Positions 48,991-56,803 of a stretch of 64,000 bases of DNA are shown in pieces. How positions within the stretch are numbered: position 1 is the first letter of the stretch; each line of letters starts with the position of its first letter. A program made the translations under genes and the position numbers. The notes beneath the pieces are model-generated. The model was not told the DNA's origin, ran no database searches, and saw nothing but the letters and a program-made list of their open reading frames with translations. The stretch is taken from the NCBI GenBank assembly GCA_964636985.1, contig CAZWSX010000015.1:1-64000 (forward strand). The letters are read 5' to 3'. This stretch comes from CAZWSX01 sp964636985. GTDB taxonomy: Bacteria; Planctomycetota; Planctomycetia; Pirellulales; Pirellulaceae.

Positions 48991-49530
48991 ATGAGCCAAG
49001 CTCGTAACCACTTCGATTCTGCTCGCGCGATGAAAAGCACCCGGTTTGTCTTCGACGTCGGCATCGACGATGCGCTCCTCCCGCCGCTGATCGAATACAT
49101 TTCGGCGTGCCTGCTCGACATCGGCGTTTGCGACGACGCGGAAACCATGCGGGTCAGCATTGCCCTCGACGAAGCTCTCCGCAACGCCTTGTACCACGGC
49201 AATCTCGAAATCACGTCCGCACAGCGCGATGGCGATGCCGAAGAATACGAACAGCTGCTGATCTCGCGGCGATCGCAGTCCCCCTACCGCGACCGCAGTT
49301 TGTGGATCGACGTCGAAGTGTCGCCCGAGCAGGCGACCTTCGTCATCCGCGACGACGGGAAAGGATTCGACCCCAGCAAGCTCCCCGATCCGACCGATCC
49401 GGAAAACCTGGAGCGGATCAGCGGCCGCGGCGTTTTGCTCATGAAGTCGTTCATGGATGTGGTCCGTTACAACCAAAAGGGAAACGAAGTCACTTTGATC
49501 AAGAAGAAATCCTCCCCTTCGTCCGATTGA
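48991..49530 (+). CDS. RsbW-like anti-sigma factor kinase (HATPase)
   Basis: A 179-aa GHKL ATPase of the anti-sigma/serine-kinase type. N box: ALDEALRNALYHGN with catalytic Glu and metal-binding Asn; G1 box: FVIRDDGKGFDPSKLPDPTDPENLE; G2 box: SGRGVLLMKSFMD. A starting ATG at 48991 is likely, with an alternative at 49030. It precedes a STAS-domain protein by 76 bp, which would be its phosphorylation substrate in a partner-switching module. Neither a sigma factor nor a PP2C phosphatase is near. It may control general stress or biofilm genes. Confidence 0.9.
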   Translation: MSQARNHFDSARAMKSTRFVFDVGIDDALLPPLIEYISACLLDIGVCDDAETMRVSIALDEALRNALYHGNLEITSAQRDGDAEEYEQLLISRRSQSPYRDRSLWIDVEVSPEQATFVIRDDGKGFDPSKLPDPTDPENLERISGRGVLLMKSFMDVVRYNQKGNEVTLIKKKSSPSSD

Positions 49531-49606
49531 CCTCAAAGAACGTTTCCTCCTCCCCTTCCATTCATTAACCTTTCACCGCGATCCCTCGCGGGAGCCAAAC
49601 ACACCA

Positions 49607-49981
49607 ATGTCGGGTAGTCAGTTTTTCGAGATGCGGCGAGATGGGGACGTGCTCGTCGTGACACCATTGGCGAACTTCGCGGCGCTCGGCGATACGCTGG
49701 TGGCCTCGGAGTGGTCGGCGATGCGCGACGCGATCGACGGCATGTCGCCGCCGCGCGTCGTGATCGATATGTCGAAGCTGGCGGTCTTCGGCTCGACCGT
49801 CCTCGAATGGATGGTGCAAGTCTGGCGGCGCTGCCGCGATGCCAAGGGAGTCATGATGGTGGCGAGCCTCACTCCCATCAGCCGCGAAGTGATCGCCGTC
49901 ACCCGGCTTGATTCCCTTTGGAAGATGACCGAGACGGTCGACGCAGCCGTTAGCGAGATCCGCCAAGCGTCCGATGCCTGA
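49607..49981 (+). CDS. STAS-domain anti-sigma factor antagonist
   Basis: A 124-aa single-domain STAS protein. The central strand and helix read RVVIDMSKLAVFGSTVLEWMVQVWRRC, in which Ser in FGST is the expected site of phosphorylation by the RsbW-like kinase encoded upstream. The N-terminal strand is DVLVVTPLANF. In the unphosphorylated state it would bind the kinase and release a sigma factor or another partner. Conserved spacing of 76 bp suggests one operon. Confidence 0.88.
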   Translation: MSGSQFFEMRRDGDVLVVTPLANFAALGDTLVASEWSAMRDAIDGMSPPRVVIDMSKLAVFGSTVLEWMVQVWRRCRDAKGVMMVASLTPISREVIAVTRLDSLWKMTETVDAAVSEIRQASDA

Positions 49982-50118
49982 CCGCGGCGTGAAGCCGTTT
50001 GAAAGCGTCTGCTTCGCGCGATAGACTCACTAGCGAGCGAACCGCGGACCTCTCTGCGACCTTTCGTCCCCGGTTTGCGAGTCTTGCAAACAGAATTCCG
50101 AAGGCGGGAAATCTCACC

Positions 50119-52389
50119 ATGTACCAAATCGGCTGGTACGTTCGCGCGATGTTTGTTGGTCTCGCGCTCGCCGGGCTTAACATCGGTTGCCAATCCGAAT
50201 CGCTCCCGCCACCTCCCAAGAACTGGCCCAACGCCGAAGACGCGCCCAGTGTCAGCGTTGAACCAACTCTGACTGGCGATATCGCCAAGGACGCTGAAGA
50301 ACTCTTGAACTCTTGGGAACCACCAACGACCAAAATTCCACTGCGCCGCGTGATGAGCACCAAGCCTTTTCCAGCCGTGGTCCGCGAGGCCGTGTTTTCG
50401 CAGAACGGCCAACGACTGGCCGCTCGATTTCGCGATGGCCAAGCTGTCGTGATCGATGCCAAGTCGGGCAAGACCCTTTGGTCGAAAAAAATGGAACTTG
50501 AGGATTTGACGGTAGGAAGGCTGATCGCCCTCTCAAGCGATGGCCGTCGCATCGCGTTGAACCTTCAAGGGCGAAAAGTGGAAGTTTGGGATTGCGACAC
50601 CAACCAACTGGTGGTCGAACGCGCGGAACGAAATCCCATCCATTTCGTCGGACTCAATCACACGGCCGAGTCCTTCTTCATCTGCGAGGTGCCTTTGCCT
50701 CAAACCAGCGCTTCCATTCCCCTCGTCGGCTCCGGGGAAGGAATCGAAGTCGCGCCGCCAGTCGAAATCTCGTTCACGGACGGCGAGTCGACCGTGGCCG
50801 ATGCGGAAGGCATGCGCTCGGGCGTAATCGCGATGGCTCCGATTGTTGGAGGACAAGGTTACCTCGTTCTAGATGCTTTCAACCAACTCCTCTATTGGAA
50901 TCCAACGACCGTTCCCAGCATTTCAAAGACGCTCACCAAGGGAACTGCTTTCGCCAAGGTCAACGAAACTTGGCTTCGGGCTAATCGCACCAGCTTTATG
51001 GCACACGTCGAGGGGGCACTTCTGGTGGGCCGTTTGTCGGCCTTGGGACTCGACCCCGAACCGACAACGGGCGCACAGGCCGACAGCGTCGGGCCATCCG
51101 ACGACGAAGAAATGGCGTCGCTGCCAACCATTTCAGACTTGACCCAGAAATTCGGCAACAGCAGCCGAATTTGGGGGCGTATCGATTCAGTGAACGGCCG
51201 CTGCTTTACCGAAGGCGTGACGGCATGCGACGTGGATTTCGCCCCATTTTTGATGCACACGAAAGCGCCCGACGATCGATATTTCCGGGACCTTGACGTT
51301 TCACCGGACGGTAGATTTGTCGTGGCATACAATAAGGATTTGGCCAACTCAACACTTTCCATCTACGAGCTAGGCAACATTCCCGAGCACCCTATACGGC
51401 GCGTCCAGCGTTGGGCCCATAAGGCGATGGCCGACAACAACTACGAGTTGATCGATGCCGTTCTCGCGGCGGCCCAAAAACGGGAGAAACAGCCCAAGTG
51501 GGGAGACCTGCCGGTGACCTGGGGCGGCGACAACACCCCCTGGCGACAAATTGTGCAAGGGGTGCTCGAAAACCAATGGACGCCCAAGGGACTGGCTGCG
51601 GACACGGCAGAGCTGGCCCGTTGGAAAGAAAGCCAAACGGCTTTGCCGCCTGATACCAAAGCGCTCGCAGACAAGGCCGAAGCACTCTCGAAACAGCGTG
51701 TCGACTACCCCGACAACGCGCCTGCGAAGGAATTGGTCGAGTACATTCTGAACGGCACCAACGTGGACGCCCGCGCCATCGCTGCGTTTGTCGAAATGTG
51801 CAACCGTGTGACCGTGCGAAGAGACATTATCAAGAACGTAGCCGCGCGTGCTGCCGAGATTTGCGAACCCAAGGACAAATCGTTGGAGTTGATTGCTAAC
51901 GCCCTCATGGAATTCGCGCACGAAGAACCTGATGTGCCTCTTGCCGAAGCGACGGTGGGATTCATCGAGGCCGTTGCCAACGCGGAAATGCGGCGTAACG
52001 GAGTCGATGCCGGCGATGTTGCGTATGCCACATTCACGGTGAGAGTATCGAATGCCGGCCATGCGGGGTACATGACCGGAGGCGAAAGTGCTCGCCTGGA
52101 AGAATACAACAAGTATTACACGTTCGAGGACTATCAGAGGGAACGATCCAAGCTTGCCAGCCACTATGGCGACTACGAACGACTCGTTCGCGGTCTGACG
52201 TTGTATCTCACGAAGACGCGCGACGTGCACGTTGCAAAATTCGTCCTGGAACTGGCGTATGCCTCGTCCGATAAACAATTGGCGCAGTTGGCGATTCCTA
52301 GTTTTGAAGAATCATCTCGGTGGATGCGGCCGCCGCCAGAGGGCTTCGGCAACGTCAGGCCTTACATCGATTGGGCCAAATCCCCTTAA
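50119..52389 (+). CDS. large lipoprotein with WD40-like N-terminal region
   Basis: A 756-aa lipoprotein: a membrane signal (MYQIGWYVRAMFVGLALAG) ends in LNIGC, a lipobox-like site, followed by a proline-rich spacer. The first 430 residues have repeated four-strand patterns resembling beta-propeller blades (FSQNGQRLAARFRDGQAVVIDAKSGKTLWSK; LSSDGRRIALNLQGRKVEVWD; VSPDGRFVVAYNKDL). The C-terminal 300 residues are helical (LADKAEALSKQRVDYPDNAP). The frame opens at 49999, but the ATG at 50119 begins the signal. No function is assigned. It could be an outer-membrane accessory protein of the neighbouring STAS/kinase system, or unrelated. Confidence 0.7.
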   Translation: MYQIGWYVRAMFVGLALAGLNIGCQSESLPPPPKNWPNAEDAPSVSVEPTLTGDIAKDAEELLNSWEPPTTKIPLRRVMSTKPFPAVVREAVFSQNGQRLAARFRDGQAVVIDAKSGKTLWSKKMELEDLTVGRLIALSSDGRRIALNLQGRKVEVWDCDTNQLVVERAERNPIHFVGLNHTAESFFICEVPLPQTSASIPLVGSGEGIEVAPPVEISFTDGESTVADAEGMRSGVIAMAPIVGGQGYLVLDAFNQLLYWNPTTVPSISKTLTKGTAFAKVNETWLRANRTSFMAHVEGALLVGRLSALGLDPEPTTGAQADSVGPSDDEEMASLPTISDLTQKFGNSSRIWGRIDSVNGRCFTEGVTACDVDFAPFLMHTKAPDDRYFRDLDVSPDGRFVVAYNKDLANSTLSIYELGNIPEHPIRRVQRWAHKAMADNNYELIDAVLAAAQKREKQPKWGDLPVTWGGDNTPWRQIVQGVLENQWTPKGLAADTAELARWKESQTALPPDTKALADKAEALSKQRVDYPDNAPAKELVEYILNGTNVDARAIAAFVEMCNRVTVRRDIIKNVAARAAEICEPKDKSLELIANALMEFAHEEPDVPLAEATVGFIEAVANAEMRRNGVDAGDVAYATFTVRVSNAGHAGYMTGGESARLEEYNKYYTFEDYQRERSKLASHYGDYERLVRGLTLYLTKTRDVHVAKFVLELAYASSDKQLAQLAIPSFEESSRWMRPPPEGFGNVRPYIDWAKSP

Positions 52390-52435
52390 CGGCCTTTTTG
52401 GATTCGCTACGCGAGCTTTCGGGAGAATCGCGATC

Positions 52436-54955
52436 ATGGCTAGTTTCCCTCCAGCGCGCGTTTTCTTGATTGCCTGCTGGTTCGCCGGCGTAGGCATCGT
52501 TGTCTTGGCACCCCCTTCTTCAGCCGTTGCTGAAGATCGCAGGGTGCAAGTCACGGTAGCCGATGCCACGACGAACAAACCGCTTCCCGTGCGGGCTTAC
52601 TTGCACCGCAACGATGGGTCGCCGTACTACTTTTCCAGCGACGATGCGGAAGGATCAGCCGTTCGCTATGAAAAGAAGAACTGGATCAACGCGCGCTCGA
52701 CGGAATACCACACCACGCTTTCCGCTCACCCGTTTCATGCGAAAGTTCCTGCGGGACACTACACGCTGGTGGTCGAGCACGGCAAGTCGTACCGGTCATT
52801 TCGCAAAGACCTGGAGGTCGGCGGGAGCGATCTGCAAATCCCCGTGCGATTGGAACGCTGGTGCGATCCGACCGCGCGCGGCTGGTACTCGGGCGATACG
52901 CACCTTCATCGCACGATCGATGAACTGCGAAACGTGGTCCTGGCCGAGGACCTTAGCGTCGCACTGCCGCTGACCAACTGGGTGACCAAATCGGACACGG
53001 CGCCTAGCGCCGGCGATAAGAGCATCGACGACGCGCGGCGAACGGAACTCGTCACCGTCGATCCCACCCACGTCATCTGGCCGCGCAATACCGAATACGA
53101 GATCTTCACGGTCGGCAAAAAACAGCACACGCTCGGCGCATTGTTCGTGTTAGGACACCGCGGCTTGCTCGAAGGGACTGTTCCGCCATGGAAGCCGGTT
53201 GTCACGAACCTGGCTAAATCCGAACCGCAAGCCCTCTACGATATGGACAAGCTCGCTTGGCCCTTCGCCATGCTGCTGCCGGCGATTGTGCCAAATGCCT
53301 TGTACGAGCTTTCTAACAATCACACCTGGCGGACCGAATTCGCTTTTCGCGATTGGTATACCCCTGCCCCGGCGTATCTGCAACCTCCTTTCGGCAGCAT
53401 GTCGGGTGGCCACCGGGCCTGGCTCGATTACACCCATGGGATGTACTACACGCTGCTCAACTGCGGCTTGAGATTGCCGCCGAGTGCCGGGACAGCCAAC
53501 GGAGTCCACCCCGTCCCGGCGGGCTTTGGACGAGTCTATGTCCACTTGCCCGACGGATTTAGCTTCGACGCCTGGATGGAAGGCCTGCGAAAGGGACGCA
53601 GTTTTGTCACGACCGGGCCAATGCTCTACGCAACCGCCGATGGGCACGACCCTGGCAAAGTGTTTGAGATTTCATCGAAGGACGAAGCCAAGATTTCGCT
53701 CGACTTGGAACTCGAATCGGAAGAACGTTTGCTCTACGCCGAGTTAATTGTCAACGGCGTGCCGGAACAACTTATCCCCCTCCGCGATCAGCAGCTGAAT
53801 CATGCGGCCTACCGATCAAAAGCCAAGCTTACGGTGAAGCCGCGGCGGTCAGGCTGGTTCGCGGTTCGCGTTTGGGAAAATCGCCCCGACGGCCGTGTCC
53901 GCTTCGCCCATAGCGCCCCGTGGTACGTAGAGGTCGATCGTCAACCAGTCCGCATCTCACGGACCGAAAAGCGATACCTCGTCGAGCGGATGACGCGCGA
54001 AATCGAGCGCAGCCGCGAAGTGGTCGGCGAAGCGGCACTGCGGGAGTACCAAGACGGCCTGGCGTTTTACGAATCGTTGCCGGTGCTCGACGACAAGGTC
54101 GAGGTCGCTCGCCAGTCGCGCGCATTCAAGACCGACGCCGAACGAAAACGCTGGCTCGACAACATGATTGTCGATCACGGTTATGACGCGGAAGAAGTCC
54201 GGGCAGCTACCGGCCTTTCATTCGACGAGGTCTCGCGTGAAATCACTGCCCGCGCCGCCGCTCGCGATAGCGCTCCAACGGATACCGTTCGCCTGCATCC
54301 CTATCCCGGCGGGCGTCACCCACGTCGTGGCTTTTTGGATGGCGCCCTCGACCCACAACGCGAAACCAAAGTCAGCGTTTTTCCACCGTGGAAAGAGGGC
54401 GGCTATGTGGTGGTCGATGTTCCGGAGGCGATCTTCTCGAACCTCGGACTCACGTATCTCGCCCACACGCATGTTCCGACAATTTGGGATAAGCATCCCG
54501 GTGGGCTAGAGAAACTCGAATGGACCGAAGAAAGCGATGGCCTGTCGTTACGCCGAAGGCTCCCCAACGGTATTGAGTTCACCACCCGCGTTGTCCGGCG
54601 TGACGATGGCGTCGACATGAAGATCGATCTGACCAACGGCACGAGCGAGCCCCTCAGCGGGCTGCGTGTGCAGGTTTGCACGATGCTCAAAGGCGCGATC
54701 GGATTCAATGCGCAGGAACCCCTTGTTTCGCGAATCGATGGCTCGGTCATCGCTATTCGCGCCGCCGAGGCCGATCGCTGGATCATCACGTCGTGGCAGC
54801 CGCTGCATCGCGTTTGGCAAAATCCACCTGTCCCGTGCATTCATGCCGATCCCGTTTTCCCCGATTGTGAGCCCGGAAAAACGGTCTCCGTTTCCGGCAA
54901 ATTGCGGTTCTACGAAGGGACAAACGTCAAAGAAGCGATGGAAGCGGGCCGCTAG
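52436..54955 (+). CDS. CehA/McbA-family PHP-like metallohydrolase, secreted
   Basis: An 839-aa secreted protein. Sec signal MASFPPARVFLIACWFAGVGIVV with cleavage near AVAED. A CnaB-like beta domain (RVQVTVADATTNKPLPVRAYL) leads to a PHP fold of the CehA type with GDTHLHRT (H156, H158), GHRGLLEG and GRSFVTTGPMLYATADG. GGGAG lies 13 nt before the ATG. The C-terminal part (about 600-839) is not typical of CehA: it holds a charged helical piece and an RmlC-like jelly-roll (SGLRVQVCTMLKGAIGFNAQEP). Its activity on a phosphate or amide substrate is inferred from the fold; the two histidines of the active site are present. Confidence 0.8.
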   Translation: MASFPPARVFLIACWFAGVGIVVLAPPSSAVAEDRRVQVTVADATTNKPLPVRAYLHRNDGSPYYFSSDDAEGSAVRYEKKNWINARSTEYHTTLSAHPFHAKVPAGHYTLVVEHGKSYRSFRKDLEVGGSDLQIPVRLERWCDPTARGWYSGDTHLHRTIDELRNVVLAEDLSVALPLTNWVTKSDTAPSAGDKSIDDARRTELVTVDPTHVIWPRNTEYEIFTVGKKQHTLGALFVLGHRGLLEGTVPPWKPVVTNLAKSEPQALYDMDKLAWPFAMLLPAIVPNALYELSNNHTWRTEFAFRDWYTPAPAYLQPPFGSMSGGHRAWLDYTHGMYYTLLNCGLRLPPSAGTANGVHPVPAGFGRVYVHLPDGFSFDAWMEGLRKGRSFVTTGPMLYATADGHDPGKVFEISSKDEAKISLDLELESEERLLYAELIVNGVPEQLIPLRDQQLNHAAYRSKAKLTVKPRRSGWFAVRVWENRPDGRVRFAHSAPWYVEVDRQPVRISRTEKRYLVERMTREIERSREVVGEAALREYQDGLAFYESLPVLDDKVEVARQSRAFKTDAERKRWLDNMIVDHGYDAEEVRAATGLSFDEVSREITARAAARDSAPTDTVRLHPYPGGRHPRRGFLDGALDPQRETKVSVFPPWKEGGYVVVDVPEAIFSNLGLTYLAHTHVPTIWDKHPGGLEKLEWTEESDGLSLRRRLPNGIEFTTRVVRRDDGVDMKIDLTNGTSEPLSGLRVQVCTMLKGAIGFNAQEPLVSRIDGSVIAIRAAEADRWIITSWQPLHRVWQNPPVPCIHADPVFPDCEPGKTVSVSGKLRFYEGTNVKEAMEAGR

Positions 54956-55044
54956 CACCCGGGACCTGAACTCGCCTTGATAGTCGGCAACGGGTAGCAT
55001 ACCACCCCTTTTGTGATCCGCCGCTTTTGTTTCCCCAACAGGTC

Positions 55045-56637
55045 ATGGCGTTCGACTATCGAAAAGCGACGCTCGTTTTCCTGATCGTGGGGATCGCCTT
55101 GCGCCTCCTTCGGTACGCACTTTGTTTTCCCCTCTGGGGAGACGAATGCATGCTGGCCGTGAATTTTCTCGACCGATCGTGGGCCGACGTCGCGGCTCCG
55201 CTCGAAAAGGGGCAAGTCGCGCCGGTCGGATTTGTCGCAGTCGAAATGCTCGCGGTCCAGTGGCTTGGTTTCTCCGAATACAGCCTCCGCTTAACGCCGC
55301 TAGTGGCGAGTCTCGTTAGTTTGCTTCTGTTTACCAAAACAGCTCGCGAGTACTTGAGCGAGCAGGCGGCCTTTTTCGCCGTGACATTTTTGGCGGTCGC
55401 ACACGTGCCGATTCGCATGGCCACCGACGCCAAGCCGTATGCTTTTGATCTGCTGATCGCCGTGGCTTTGATTTACGCCGTCCTCGCTGTTTGCCACGGA
55501 AAACGGCGAACCCTCGGGCTGGCCCTTTTGTCCGTGGTCACGCCGGTAAGCGTGTGGTTCTCGTTTCCCGCGGCATTTGTGGGTGGAGCGGCTGTCCTCG
55601 TCTTGTTCCTACAAGGAATTCGCGAGCGGTCATGGCGTTTGGCCGCTGCGGGAGTCTCAATCGGGCTCGTCTTGCTGGCCAGTTTCGCTGTCATGGTTTC
55701 AGTCTCGGGACAATCGCAAATGCAGGCCCACGGCGACTACATGCGAGACTACTGGGGAGAGTTCTTTCCTCCGCCGATGACGCATTGGTCTGCCTGGCCG
55801 GCTTGGCTGTTTCGCGTCCACACCAACAGCACGTTCGCGTACCCCTTCGGTGGCGAGCACGGTGCCTCGATCCTGACTGCCATCCTCGCGATCGTAGGCC
55901 TGGTGGCCTGGTTTCGTCGGCGCTCGCAACTTGCCGAATGGTTCACCCTCGTTCTCGCTATCGCATTTCTTGCCGCGTGTTTGCGAAAGTACCCCTACGG
56001 CGTGCCCCGCCTGAGCCAATATTTGGCTCCCTTCATTTGCCTATCTGCCGCAACGGGACTCGAAAGGGTCCTCGACGCCGCGCGCCGCTGGCAAAAAAAC
56101 GCGATCGACCTGCCCACGTTGTGGCCTCAGCGGATTGGCTGGCTCTGCGCAGCCATCGCACTCGGCATCGGCATCCATACGTGTGTGAAGCCCTATGGCG
56201 CGCGATTCGACTACGACCACCGCGGGTTCGCCAAGACCTTCTGGCGGGAACTCGTCGACAAGCCTGTGCTCAGCATGATCGGCGATGGCGACAAGGGAAT
56301 CGTTCCGCATGAGGACGAGAGCTACCGCTGCGCACAACAAATGTTCCGCCAATCGCCGCGCCCCTCGCCCGATAAGGAATCGGTCGACGTCTACTGCGTG
56401 ATCTTCGAGAGCCGTCACGCTGCTTGGAATCGCACGCTTTATCAGAACTGGTGGCAGTCGGTCACGTCGCGCTACGACGTGATCGAGACCAAGGATCATC
56501 TCACGTGCGCCGCCGATAAGGGCGCCTTCGATGTCTATCGAGTGATCACACTTCGCCCCAAAATCCCCGACGAAGATCCGCAAGATCCACCCTCACGGCA
56601 AATGGCCGAACAGCCGGAAGAGAGTCTCCGGCGATAG
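55045..56637 (+). CDS. GT-C glycosyltransferase, GT39/ArnT-like
   Basis: A 530-aa polytopic membrane protein of the PMT/ArnT-like GT-C superfamily. The first loop after helix 1 has WGDECMLAVNF, with the acidic D-E catalytic pair expected in GT39-type enzymes. About ten membrane helices can be counted (AFFAVTFLAVAHVPIRM; LIAVALIYAVLAV; WRLAAAGVSIGLVLLASFAVMVSVS). The hydrophilic C-terminal 150 residues face the periplasm. It likely transfers a sugar from a lipid-phosphate donor to a lipid or protein. TTG at 55027 is an alternative start. The substrate cannot be read from sequence. Confidence 0.8.
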   Translation: MAFDYRKATLVFLIVGIALRLLRYALCFPLWGDECMLAVNFLDRSWADVAAPLEKGQVAPVGFVAVEMLAVQWLGFSEYSLRLTPLVASLVSLLLFTKTAREYLSEQAAFFAVTFLAVAHVPIRMATDAKPYAFDLLIAVALIYAVLAVCHGKRRTLGLALLSVVTPVSVWFSFPAAFVGGAAVLVLFLQGIRERSWRLAAAGVSIGLVLLASFAVMVSVSGQSQMQAHGDYMRDYWGEFFPPPMTHWSAWPAWLFRVHTNSTFAYPFGGEHGASILTAILAIVGLVAWFRRRSQLAEWFTLVLAIAFLAACLRKYPYGVPRLSQYLAPFICLSAATGLERVLDAARRWQKNAIDLPTLWPQRIGWLCAAIALGIGIHTCVKPYGARFDYDHRGFAKTFWRELVDKPVLSMIGDGDKGIVPHEDESYRCAQQMFRQSPRPSPDKESVDVYCVIFESRHAAWNRTLYQNWWQSVTSRYDVIETKDHLTCAADKGAFDVYRVITLRPKIPDEDPQDPPSRQMAEQPEESLRR

Positions 56638-56803
56638 TTGTCTCGCGAGCAGACCGCCCATTGGGCCCAGCATCTCCGCTCTGCGACGGCAACCGTCCTT
56701 CTCGAGCAACATCGTCCTCGAGGGTCATATCCCCAAGGCCCTGCCACCTTCGTTTGGGGGTTCCGTGTTAAGGTGTACTAGAGCTTGGCGAATTGGAGGC
56801 AAC

